Assembly: GCA_964399625.1 (NCBI GenBank)
Contig: CAYNSB010000045.1
Location: 1-26,732 of the forward strand
Direction: 5' to 3'
Source of the DNA: CAYNSB01 sp964399625
GTDB lineage: Bacteria > Planctomycetota > Phycisphaerae > Phycisphaerales > UBA1924
DNA: 26,732 bases
Shown here: positions 13,340 through 20,979 of the stretch, piece after piece
Position numbering within the stretch: the first letter of the stretch is position 1
Layout: the number at the start of each line of letters is the position of its first letter
Translations under genes and position numbers: made by a program
The notes under the pieces: model-generated
The model's input: the letters and a program-made list of their open reading frames with translations, nothing else
Told to the model about the DNA's origin: nothing
The model's database searches: none

Positions 13340-15343
13340 GTGTCCCAGATCCTCCCCACCATCGCCTCGCCCGCCGACCTGCGCAAGCTCTCGATCGATC
13401 GCCTGCCGCAGCTCGCGCAGGAGATTCGCGACGCGATCATCGAACAGGTCTCGCGGACGGGCGGGCACCTCGCTCCGAATCTCGGCGTCGTCGAGCTGAG
13501 CATCGCCCTCCACTACGTCTTCGACTTCGCGTTCGACCGCCTCCTCTTCGATGTCGGGCACCAGTGCTATCCGCACAAGCTGCTCACTGGCCGCCTCCCC
13601 CAGCTCGCCAAGCTCCGCACGCGCGACGGCATGGCCGGATTCCCGGAACCCCGAGAATCACCCTACGACCTCTTCTCGGTCGGGCACGCGGGCACCGCGA
13701 TCAGCACGGCCGTGGGCATGGCGCGCGGCGACACGCTCTCAGCAGAGGCCTACGACCCAAAGTCCAACCCGCGAGGTCGGCGCGTCGTCACGCTCATCGG
13801 CGATGCGTCCATCGTGAACGGCGTCGCGATGGAGGGGCTCAACAACGCGGGCACGCTCAAGCGACAGTTCCTCGTCGTCCTTAACGACAATGGCATGTCG
13901 ATCAGCAAGCCGCAGGGCGCCGTGTCGCAGTACTTCGATCGCCTGCGCTTGTCGCACCTCTACAGCGACTTCAAGAAGAACGCCAGGAAGATCCTCGACC
14001 AGATGCCCGGCGGGAACCTCCTCCACGGCGCGTACCACAAGATGGGCGAGGCAACCAAGGCCGTGATCGCCGAGGGGCCGGGCGGGTGGTTCGAGCACTT
14101 CGGGCTGCTCAACGTCGGCCCGATCGACGGGCACGATCTTCCCGCGCTCATCGCCTTCCTCACCGAGGCGCGCGACTTCGATCGACCCATGGTCTTGCAC
14201 GTCAAGACGATCAAGGGCAAGGGGCTGCCCGCGGCCGAGAAGGACGCGAGCACGTTCCACTCCCCGCCCGCGTTCCGCGTGGAAACGGACCCGGACGAGG
14301 AGTCCTGCCGCGTCGAACTCAAGAGCGAGGGGCGATCGTTCACCGCCGCGGTGGGCGAGGCCCTCGTCGATCTCATGGAGCGCGACCCGAAGATCGTCGC
14401 GTGCACCGCGGCGATGCCCGACGGCACCGGGCTCTCCAAGGTTCTTCCGCGATTCCCGGATCGCGCCTGGGACACGGGCATCTGCGAGTCGCACTCGCTC
14501 GACATGATGGCCGGGCTCGCCAAGACAGGCTTCAAGCCCTTCTTCGCCGTTTACAGCACGTTCCTGCAGCGTGCGTTCGACCAGGCGTTCCAGGAGGTCG
14601 CGCTGCAGGGCCTGCCCGTGCGCTTGCTCCTCGATCGCGCCGGGCTCGTCGGCGGAGACGGCGCCGTGCACCACGGCTTCTGCGACATCGCGCTCCTCCG
14701 CACGCTGCCCAACGCCGCCCTCCTCGCCGCGATCGACGAGCCGAGCCTGCGCGCGGCGCTGGAGTTCCTGCGGACCTACGACGGCGGACTCTCCGCGGTG
14801 CGATACCCGCGCGACAACGTGTCCCAGCGCCTCGCCTCGCAGGACTGCCCCGCGTTCGAGCTCGGCAAGGCAAGGTTCCTCGCCCGATTCGGGCCCGAGC
14901 GCTCCACGCCCGATGTCGCGGTGCTCGCGCTGGGCACGCCCGCGATCGACGCCCTCACCGCGGCCCAGTCGCTGGCTGGCGAATACGCCGTCGATGTCTA
15001 CGACGCCCGCTTCGCCAAGCCCGTCGATCGCGAGCTGATCCGTTCGCTGCTCTCGCGGGGCGTGCCGATCGTCACCGTCGAGGATCACAGCGTCGTTGGC
15101 GGCTTCGGCTCGGCCGTGCTCGAGGCGGCCCAGGAATTGGGCCTCGATGCGTCGCGCGTCTCCCGACTCGGGCTGCCCGACGCGTGGGTCTATCAGGACT
15201 CGCGCGCCAAGCAGCTCGCGGAGGTGGGCCTCGATGCCCCGGGCATCGCACGAGCGATCCGCGCCGCGGCGTCGGCCGCGCCGGGCGACCTGCCCGTCGT
15301 CAGCACGCCCCGCGCGGAACACGCGCTACCCCAGGCTCGATAG
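13340..15343 (+). CDS. dxs: 1-deoxy-D-xylulose-5-phosphate synthase
   Basis: Dxs condenses pyruvate and glyceraldehyde 3-phosphate, the entry step of the MEP isoprenoid pathway, using thiamine diphosphate. The 667-residue product has normal length. Recognisable blocks are GGHLAPNLGVVELSIALHYVF, DVGHQCYPHKLLTGR, SVGHAGTAISTAVGMA, the ThDP motif GDASIVNGVAMEGLNNAG, LNDNGMSIS, GPIDGHDL, YSTFLQRAFDQAFQEVALQ, DRAGLVGGDGAVHHG and a C-terminal VEDHSVVGGFGSAVLE. Several positions differ from the usual form: GDA for GDG, LNDNG for LNDNE, and GICESHSLDMMAGLA for GIAEQHAVTFAAGLA, although the Glu that activates ThDP is kept. The start is GTG with AAGGAA 4 nt upstream. It follows ispA on the same strand with its own promoter. 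Confidence 0.95.
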   Translation: MSQILPTIASPADLRKLSIDRLPQLAQEIRDAIIEQVSRTGGHLAPNLGVVELSIALHYVFDFAFDRLLFDVGHQCYPHKLLTGRLPQLAKLRTRDGMAGFPEPRESPYDLFSVGHAGTAISTAVGMARGDTLSAEAYDPKSNPRGRRVVTLIGDASIVNGVAMEGLNNAGTLKRQFLVVLNDNGMSISKPQGAVSQYFDRLRLSHLYSDFKKNARKILDQMPGGNLLHGAYHKMGEATKAVIAEGPGGWFEHFGLLNVGPIDGHDLPALIAFLTEARDFDRPMVLHVKTIKGKGLPAAEKDASTFHSPPAFRVETDPDEESCRVELKSEGRSFTAAVGEALVDLMERDPKIVACTAAMPDGTGLSKVLPRFPDRAWDTGICESHSLDMMAGLAKTGFKPFFAVYSTFLQRAFDQAFQEVALQGLPVRLLLDRAGLVGGDGAVHHGFCDIALLRTLPNAALLAAIDEPSLRAALEFLRTYDGGLSAVRYPRDNVSQRLASQDCPAFELGKARFLARFGPERSTPDVAVLALGTPAIDALTAAQSLAGEYAVDVYDARFAKPVDRELIRSLLSRGVPIVTVEDHSVVGGFGSAVLEAAQELGLDASRVSRLGLPDAWVYQDSRAKQLAEVGLDAPGIARAIRAAASAAPGDLPVVSTPRAEHALPQAR

Positions 15344-15385
15344 TCGCACGGGGCCGGTCCGCCTCTGTGCGCCCGTCGCGATCCC

Positions 15386-15391
15386 TACGCT
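15386..15391 (+). promoter_or_regulatory. -10 box of nadK
   Basis: TACGCT lies 27 nt before the ATG at 15419, in the 75-bp gap after dxs. A purine-rich GAGAAGGGG follows before the ATG as ribosome binding site. Confidence 0.4.
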
Positions 15392-15418
15392 TGTCCCCAG
15401 CGAGAAGGGGTCCAGACG

Positions 15419-16306
15419 ATGCCGCGTCGCGTCCTGCTGATGGTCAATCGCTCCAAGCCCGACGCCGTGGCCGCCACGGACGAGGTCCGCTCGCTCATCA
15501 CGCGGCACGGATCGCACGTCCACGAGATCGAGGCGAACCACGCGGGCCCCATCCTCAGCGATGCCCAAGGCGCGGACCTCATCGTGATCCTCGGCGGCGA
15601 TGGAACGCTCATCTCCCAGTCCCGCCGCGCCGCGAACCTCAACGTGCCCATCCTCGGCGTGAACATGGGCAAGCTCGGCTTCCTCGCGGAGTACGACCTT
15701 GCCTCGCTCCGGGAGCAGGCCGTCTACCTCTTCTCCGACGCCACACTTCCCACCCGCGAGGTCCACATGATCCGCGCGGAAGTGTTCGGCGCTGGCGAGT
15801 CGCGCCCGAGATTCTCCGATGCCGGCCTCAACGAGTGCGTCGTGACCGCGGGCCCGCCATACCGCATGATCTCGCTCTCCATCCGCATCGACGACCAGGA
15901 GGGCCCCAGCGTCACCGGCGATGGATTGATCATCTCGACGCCCACGGGCTCCACCGCGTACAACGTCGCCGCGGGCGGGCCCATCGTCGCCCCCGAGGTG
16001 GACGCCTTCGTGATCACGCCGCTCGCGGCGCACACACTCGCCTTCCGACCCGTCGTCGTTCCCTCCCGCTCGCGCATCGAGTTCACCATGATCCGCGTCA
16101 ACGCGGGCGAGGGCGGCGCGATGGGCACGGGCCTCACGCTCGATGGGCAGATCACCGCCCCCCTCCGCGCGGGCGATCGCATCCTGTTCACGCGGGACGA
16201 GCGCCCCATCCGGTTCGTGCGAAACCCGCTGGGCGGATACTGGCGGACGCTCATCGACAAGCTGCGCTGGGCCGCCGCTCCCAAGCTCCGCGCAGGCGGT
16301 GCGTAA
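15419..16306 (+). CDS. nadK: NAD kinase
   Basis: NAD kinase makes NADP+ from NAD+ with ATP or polyphosphate in the cytoplasm. The 295-residue protein is of usual length. The nucleotide motif is ILGGDGTLISQSRR (GGDGT at 59-63), followed by ILGVNMGKLGFLAEY. The second family motif is GLNECVVTAG, and the NAD-site loop is ISTPTGSTAYNVAAGGPIV followed by ITPLAAHTLAFRPVVV. The ATG has AAGGGG about 10 nt upstream. It ends 8 bp before the convergent DUF3299 gene. Confidence 0.95.
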   Translation: MPRRVLLMVNRSKPDAVAATDEVRSLITRHGSHVHEIEANHAGPILSDAQGADLIVILGGDGTLISQSRRAANLNVPILGVNMGKLGFLAEYDLASLREQAVYLFSDATLPTREVHMIRAEVFGAGESRPRFSDAGLNECVVTAGPPYRMISLSIRIDDQEGPSVTGDGLIISTPTGSTAYNVAAGGPIVAPEVDAFVITPLAAHTLAFRPVVVPSRSRIEFTMIRVNAGEGGAMGTGLTLDGQITAPLRAGDRILFTRDERPIRFVRNPLGGYWRTLIDKLRWAAAPKLRAGGA

Positions 16307-16314
16307 CTCCCCAC

Positions 16315-17412
16315 TCAGGGCGAGAACCCGCCGTACCCCTCGGGCGTCAGCGTCGCCTGGTCCATCACATAGAGCCCGACGAGCCACCCGCCCACCAGGT
16401 GCGGATCAACCTTGAACCGTCCCGTCACGCTCCCGTAGGTCGTCAGACGAGCCTTGCCGCTCACCGGACTCATCAGGCGCACCTCCACGGCGTCGTACGG
16501 CGTGGGCGGCACGCCGATGCAGCACCCGTCCCATTGGTTCATCATCGCAAGCAACTCATCCGCCGACTGCGCCATCAGCGGGAACGCGATGTGCCCCGTC
16601 ACCTTCACCCACTTGCCATCGAGCATCTTGATACGCCCGGGAATCTCCTTCTTTCCCTCCTTGGGCACGTACGAGTCCTGCGCCGAGAGCACGTGGTCCC
16701 AACCCACCACGTAGGGCTTCTCCTTGGTTCCATCACCCTTCACGACGTACGTGCCCTCGACGAGCATCGATCCGTCTGGGCGCGATTCAACCTTCACGCC
16801 AAGTTCCTGCGGCGTGGTGTCGCTCCGCCGGGACTTGTCGGCCTCCTTCGACGCCGCATCCTGCTCGGCCATCGCCTTCTGAAACTCCTCGTAGTTCGGC
16901 AACTTCGGCAGCGAGTCGTCGTCGAAGGTCTTGGCCGTCGGCTTCGTCGGGGCAGCCGGAGCCGGCTGCGCGATCGGCGCGGGCGTCTGAGCGCCCGCAG
17001 CAGGAGCCGTAGATGTCGCATCGACCTTGGCTGCATCCGACTTCGAAGCTTGAGTCTTGGTCGCCTCGGCCGGGGGAGCCGCGACCTTCGCCATGTCCGG
17101 CTTGGGCGCGTCGGAACTGGCCGCCAACGCGCTCGGCGCATCGGCCTTGGGCTTCGCGCTTTCGGGCGACGTCGACTCGGTTCGCGGAGAGGGCAAAGCC
17201 GCCGGCGAGGAGCGCGACACGCCGGTATCCGGCGCCGCAGTTGATGCGATGGGTGTTCCCGACGTGGCCGCCGCGCTCCCATCCGCCGCAGTCACACGGG
17301 CCGCGAGCGGCTCGCCGACAGCCCCCGCACGCACCGACTCCCCGCGGCGCATCACGACGACACCAACGCCGATCATCACCAAAGCAAGCAGAGCGATCCA
17401 AAACGCCTTCAC
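16315..17412 (-). CDS. Membrane-anchored DUF3299 protein with a long Ala/Pro-rich linker
   Basis: The 365-residue protein starts with a hydrophobic helix (4-21, an uncleaved anchor or signal). About 135 residues of low-complexity Ala, Pro, Ser, Thr and Lys (30-160) follow, and a folded C-terminal part (about 230-365). That part has GKWVKVTGHIAFPL, then WDGCCIGVPPTPYDAVEV, the pattern of DUF3299, where related Vibrio proteins have CIHVPPPPPNQIV. The vicinal cysteines (297-298) may bind metal or form a disulfide. The GTG start has AAGGAG 8-9 nt upstream. It lies 59 bp after the ABC permease gene on the same strand. DUF3299 proteins are encoded with ABC transporter genes in Vibrio zinc-linked zrg operons, so a role with this transporter is likely. 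The biochemical function is unknown. Confidence 0.8.
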   Translation of the reverse strand: MKAFWIALLALVMIGVGVVVMRRGESVRAGAVGEPLAARVTAADGSAAATSGTPIASTAAPDTGVSRSSPAALPSPRTESTSPESAKPKADAPSALAASSDAPKPDMAKVAAPPAEATKTQASKSDAAKVDATSTAPAAGAQTPAPIAQPAPAAPTKPTAKTFDDDSLPKLPNYEEFQKAMAEQDAASKEADKSRRSDTTPQELGVKVESRPDGSMLVEGTYVVKGDGTKEKPYVVGWDHVLSAQDSYVPKEGKKEIPGRIKMLDGKWVKVTGHIAFPLMAQSADELLAMMNQWDGCCIGVPPTPYDAVEVRLMSPVSGKARLTTYGSVTGRFKVDPHLVGGWLVGLYVMDQATLTPEGYGGFSP

Positions 17413-17471
17413 TCGAACGCTCCTTCTTCACCGCGCGAGGTGCGAGTTCCCAGCGTCGTGGCTCGTCAATT

Positions 17472-18767
17472 CTACCCGATCGGACGCAGATTCCTCGCGA
17501 CGCTGGTCCGATACGCCATCGCCGCCGGAATGATCCCGGCCGCCGCCGCCAGCGCCACGGTGCCGATCGCCACGAGCACCACCGCCTCCAGCGGGAGCGC
17601 CGCATCGACCACCAGCCCGAGCCTCGCCCGCAGCACGCCCGCGACGATCCACGCGCCCGCCGCCGCCAACCCAACGCCGACAATCCCCCCCAGCACGCCC
17701 ATGATCGCCGATTCCGTGAGCACCAACCCGAAGATCCGGCCCCGGCTCGCGCCCAGCACGCGCAGCACCGCGATCTGCCGCCGCCGCTGTTCCATCGAGC
17801 TGTAGAGCGCGAGCATGATGCCGATGCCGCTCGACACCATCACCACCGCCGCCATCGCGACCAGCAACTGATCGATGTTGCCCACGATCATGAACAGGCG
17901 ATCGATCTCCTGCTTGGGCTGCGCCACGGTGAAACGCCCGTCCTTCCGCAGCTGGTCGAACACCGCGGGCAGGATCGCCGACGCGTTCTGTCCGGCCCGC
18001 GTCGCGACGCGCAGATAGATCCCCGTGATCTTGCGATCGTCGTCGGTGAGGTCCGCGGGCGTCGCCACGTGCTCATGATCGTGATCGTCCGCGTGATGCT
18101 CGCCGTGCTCGCGCTCGAGACGGTCCTGCGCGTGGAGCAGCCACGCGCTCTGCAGGCTCACGAAGAGCGCCCGATCGTGGCTCGTGCCGTCGCGATCGAG
18201 CACGCCCACCACCGTGAACTTGAAATCCTCGTGCTCGTGGGCGGCCTCGCCGGCCTTGGGCATGCCGTGCGTGAGCGCGATCGAATCGCCGACCCGCAGA
18301 CCCGTGGACCTCGCCGCCTCCGCGCCTACCACCACCTCCAGATCACGCTCGAACGCGCGACCCTGCGCGAAGCGCCACCCCACCTCGGGCGTGGGCGTGA
18401 ACCTCGAGAACATCTCCGTCGTGCTCGCGAGCACGGGCAGCCCGCGATAGCTATCCCCCTGTTGCAGCGGGATCGCCCATTCCAGCGGCAGCGACGCGGA
18501 AAGCTGCTCGTAGTCCTTCCAGCGGATGAAGTTCTGCGGCAGACGCGCGTAGAACACGCTGTTGAGCACCGCCGTCATCGGGTCCCGCTCGCTCGACACC
18601 ACCAGGTGCATATTGCCGCCGCCGCGCGCGAACGCCGTGCGCCCCGCCTCCCGCATCGACAGCAGCACGAGCATCAGCGCGACGGCGACCGCGACCGTGA
18701 TCAGCGTCGTGATCGTGCCGAACAGCCGCCCGAGCAGGCTCCGGCGGATGATGGTCAGGTCGCTCAT
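17472..18767 (-). CDS. FtsX/MacB-type ABC transporter permease with a His-rich periplasmic stretch
   Basis: From the ATG at 18767 the protein has 431 residues. It has the MacB topology: one N-terminal helix (about 16-36), a large periplasmic domain (about 40-290), and three C-terminal helices beginning with QLLVAMAAVVMVSSGIGIMLALY. The helix after SMEQRRRQIAVLRVLGASRG, the usual FtsX block, reads IFGLVLTESAIMGVLGGIV. The periplasmic part has HEHEDFKFTVVGVLDRDGTSHDRALFVSL, as in zrg-type permeases. It also has a His/Asp/Glu-rich run EREHGEHHADDHDHEH (nt 18066-18113) that looks metal-binding. An in-frame ATG two codons upstream exists, but the one at 18767 makes an ATGA overlap with the ATPase stop. 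MacB-fold proteins often use ATP for mechanical work rather than transport across the membrane, so transport direction is open. Confidence 0.88.
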   Translation of the reverse strand: MSDLTIIRRSLLGRLFGTITTLITVAVAVALMLVLLSMREAGRTAFARGGGNMHLVVSSERDPMTAVLNSVFYARLPQNFIRWKDYEQLSASLPLEWAIPLQQGDSYRGLPVLASTTEMFSRFTPTPEVGWRFAQGRAFERDLEVVVGAEAARSTGLRVGDSIALTHGMPKAGEAAHEHEDFKFTVVGVLDRDGTSHDRALFVSLQSAWLLHAQDRLEREHGEHHADDHDHEHVATPADLTDDDRKITGIYLRVATRAGQNASAILPAVFDQLRKDGRFTVAQPKQEIDRLFMIVGNIDQLLVAMAAVVMVSSGIGIMLALYSSMEQRRRQIAVLRVLGASRGRIFGLVLTESAIMGVLGGIVGVGLAAAGAWIVAGVLRARLGLVVDAALPLEAVVLVAIGTVALAAAAGIIPAAMAYRTSVARNLRPIG

Positions 18768-19480
18768 CGCCACGACGCGCCCTCCAGTCCCGCCGTCGGC
18801 GCTCCCGCCGCATCCGCCCGCAGCGCGCCCAGCGATTCCACACGCGAGAATCGCGCCCGCATCGAGGGGTCATGGCTCACGCACAACAGGGCCGCGCCCT
18901 GCTCGCGGCAGACCCGCTGGATCAGGTCCATGGCTCCCTGCGCGTTCTCGGGGTCCAGGCTCGCCGTTGGCTCATCGGCGAGCACGAGCTCGGGATGGCA
19001 CGCGACCGCCCGCGCCACCGCCACGCGCTGCTGCTGCCCCACGCTCAGGCGATCAACCGCCGCCTCTGCTCGCTCGATGCCCAGGGTTCCCAGCAGCGCC
19101 GCCGCGCGAGCGCGGTGCTCGCCGCGGGGGATGCTGGAGAACATCATCGCGCACATCACGTTCTCCAGCGCGCTGAACCCGTGGAGCAGGTTGAACGTCT
19201 GGAAGATGAAGCCGATGTGCCGCCCGCGAAACAGGTCACGCCGCGCGCCACGCAGCACGTGCACGCCCTGCCCGGCCACCTCGATCGTCCCCTCGCTCGG
19301 ATCCAGGAGCCCCGCAATGAGCTGCAGCAGCGTGCTCTTGCCCGCGCCGGACCCGCCGGTCAGCAGCACCTGCTCGCCCCGCGCCAGCGCGAGCGCTCTC
19401 ACGTCCACGACCCAATCCCGCGCGTCGGCGTATCGATAGCGGACCCCGACCACCCGCAGTGCTGGCGCGTTCTCGTCCAT
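18764..19480 (-). CDS. ABC transporter ATP-binding protein (LolD/MacB/FtsE class)
   Basis: The 238-residue ATPase has every motif of a working nucleotide-binding domain. Walker A is GGSGAGKST, the Q loop is IGFIFQTFNLL, the signature is LSVGQQQRVAVARA, Walker B is LVLADEPTASLD, and the switch His is in LCVSHD. The QTFNLLHGFSALENV segment is typical of the MacB/LolD/FtsE group, in agreement with the adjacent permease. The ATG at 19480 is preferred over the GTG one codon upstream. The stop overlaps the permease start (ATGA). The gene begins 18 bp after the second of two related membrane-protein genes, within one operon. Confidence 0.94.
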   Translation of the reverse strand: MDENAPALRVVGVRYRYADARDWVVDVRALALARGEQVLLTGGSGAGKSTLLQLIAGLLDPSEGTIEVAGQGVHVLRGARRDLFRGRHIGFIFQTFNLLHGFSALENVMCAMMFSSIPRGEHRARAAALLGTLGIERAEAAVDRLSVGQQQRVAVARAVACHPELVLADEPTASLDPENAQGAMDLIQRVCREQGAALLCVSHDPSMRARFSRVESLGALRADAAGAPTAGLEGASWR

Positions 19481-19498
19481 CACGACACCAACCGTACG

Positions 19499-20197
19499 CT
19501 ATCGGCCTCCCGCGGCCAATCGGAAGAAGTACACATACGCGTTCGTGAACGCGTCGGAGCGGAAGAACGCCACCTCCAGGCCCGGACGACCGATGAACGG
19601 CCGCATGATCCACCCGCTCTGGATCCCCACGAATACGTACAAGGCGATCCAGAACCAGAGCATCGCGCGATGCCGCCCGCCCCGCGCTCCCGTGCCATGG
19701 ATCAGCGCCCGATAGTGCCGGAGCATCACCATCTGCGCCACGCCCGTCGCGACGCCAAACAGGCCGGCGTTGAAGAGCTGCGCCTGCCCGTGCGTCAGTC
19801 CCGAGACGTACCCAACGCGCACGATCGGCGCGAACGACGCGAGCGTGATCGTCAGCGCCGCCTGGCCCGAGAGCACCGCGCGCATCGCCCGTGCGAAGTC
19901 CTCACGCAGCCCCAGGAGCGTGTTCGCCACGAAGTACGCCGGCACGCAGATCGACGTGGTGAACAGGATCAGCAGCGGCACCTTGATCGCCGCGAAGAGC
20001 ACGAACCACCAGCGGCGCGGCTCGTCGAGCAGAAACGTGCCCATCACCGCCCCGTAGATCGCCCCCGAAATCGCGATCGCCACGACCATCGCGCGGACCG
20101 AGGAACTCCACGGATCGAGCGACTGCGGCCGCCCCAGGCCCGCGAGCATCTCGTGCAGACGGCCCGACCTCGGAGTTCGCGTGGACAGCTCGCCCAT
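19499..20197 (-). CDS. Multi-spanning membrane protein, second of a paralogous pair
   Basis: I do not recognise a named family with certainty; the overall look recalls Yip1-like polytopic proteins. The 232-residue product has about five or six hydrophobic helices. It shares an ordered set of blocks with the upstream neighbour: an IYG-x-x-MG first helix, K-V-P in the second, a P-x-Y-x-x-N-x-L-x-G-x-R loop, and the most conserved end GWIMRPFIGRPG, followed by an FFRSD segment. The pair therefore arose by duplication. The ATG is 3 bp after the stop of its paralogue, and the ATPase gene begins 18 bp downstream. This spacing suggests a function with the ABC transporter, possibly as accessory membrane subunits. 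That is inference. Confidence 0.75.
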   Translation of the reverse strand: MGELSTRTPRSGRLHEMLAGLGRPQSLDPWSSSVRAMVVAIAISGAIYGAVMGTFLLDEPRRWWFVLFAAIKVPLLILFTTSICVPAYFVANTLLGLREDFARAMRAVLSGQAALTITLASFAPIVRVGYVSGLTHGQAQLFNAGLFGVATGVAQMVMLRHYRALIHGTGARGGRHRAMLWFWIALYVFVGIQSGWIMRPFIGRPGLEVAFFRSDAFTNAYVYFFRLAAGGR

Positions 20198-20200
20198 TGC

Positions 20201-20908
20201 TCATCCACCCGCGAGCGCGCGGATCGCCGTCGCGATTCCATGGAGAAAGTTTCCATCGCGCGGGCGGAACCATTCGAATCCTCGATCGGGGTGCCCGATG
20301 AACGGACGCATGAGCCACCCGAGCTGCATGCCCACCATGCCATAGATCAGGATCCACAGATAGAAAATGCCCGGCGCCGAATCGCTCGAGCCCGCGGCGG
20401 CTCCCGGGGCCGGCGGCGACGAGAGCCGGCGCAGCACCGTCAAGAGGAACCCAAGCCCTCCCAGCCCGGACATCGCAAGCAGCCCGACGTTGAGCAGCAC
20501 GATGAACGCGTAGCTGCTCGTGCTGAGCGTGAAGAAGGCCAGGATCGGGCCCAGAGACGCGGCCAGCGCCAGGCTGACCACGATCGACGCCACGAGAAGC
20601 CGCAGCGTCGCGAGAAATCGCAGGCGACATCCCACCAGCGCGTTCAGCACGTAGAGCGACGGAAACGTGATCAGCAGCGTGAGCGCGAAGAGGGCCGGCA
20701 CCTTGAGAACGCTCGCGAGCACCTGCATCTGCCGGGGCTTGTCCCCCGTCAGCGCGAACCAGCCCATGAAGAACCCGTAGACGCCGCCCAGGGCCAGCGC
20801 GATCGCCATGAATCGCGTCAGGGGCAGATCGAACTGGCCGCCCTGCAGGTCCTCGCTGCGCGTCCGCTCGCCCCGCAGCAGACCGTCAAGCTCGCGCATC
20901 CATTTCAT
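20201..20908 (-). CDS. Multi-spanning membrane protein, first of a paralogous pair
   Basis: The 235-residue product appears to have five or six transmembrane helices and a cytoplasmic N-terminus (MKWMRELDGLLRGE). It shares with the next gene the GVYGFFMGWF first helix, LKVPALFALTLLITFPSLYVLNALVG, and the GWLMRPFIGHPDRGFEWFRP terminal block, where the neighbour has GWIMRPFIGRPG. GGAGGG lies about 7 nt upstream of the ATG. It is the first gene of a minus-strand run of five (membrane protein, membrane protein, ATPase, permease, DUF3299). No clear promoter is visible in the 71 bp before it, which contain a run of eight C. Function is unknown. Confidence 0.75.
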   Translation of the reverse strand: MKWMRELDGLLRGERTRSEDLQGGQFDLPLTRFMAIALALGGVYGFFMGWFALTGDKPRQMQVLASVLKVPALFALTLLITFPSLYVLNALVGCRLRFLATLRLLVASIVVSLALAASLGPILAFFTLSTSSYAFIVLLNVGLLAMSGLGGLGFLLTVLRRLSSPPAPGAAAGSSDSAPGIFYLWILIYGMVGMQLGWLMRPFIGHPDRGFEWFRPRDGNFLHGIATAIRALAGG

Positions 20909-20979
20909 CGGTGAACCCTCCGAGGCGGGCGACGTGCCACGGCCAAGCCGCCCTCAATGCCCCCCCCGGGTCCCAACGC

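Noticed and set aside
14086..17244. Very long plus-strand frame (over 1000 codons) across dxs, nadK and the DUF3299 gene
   Set aside because: The translation is dominated by Arg, Ala, Pro and His with no domain, and it crosses three well-recognised genes in other frames.
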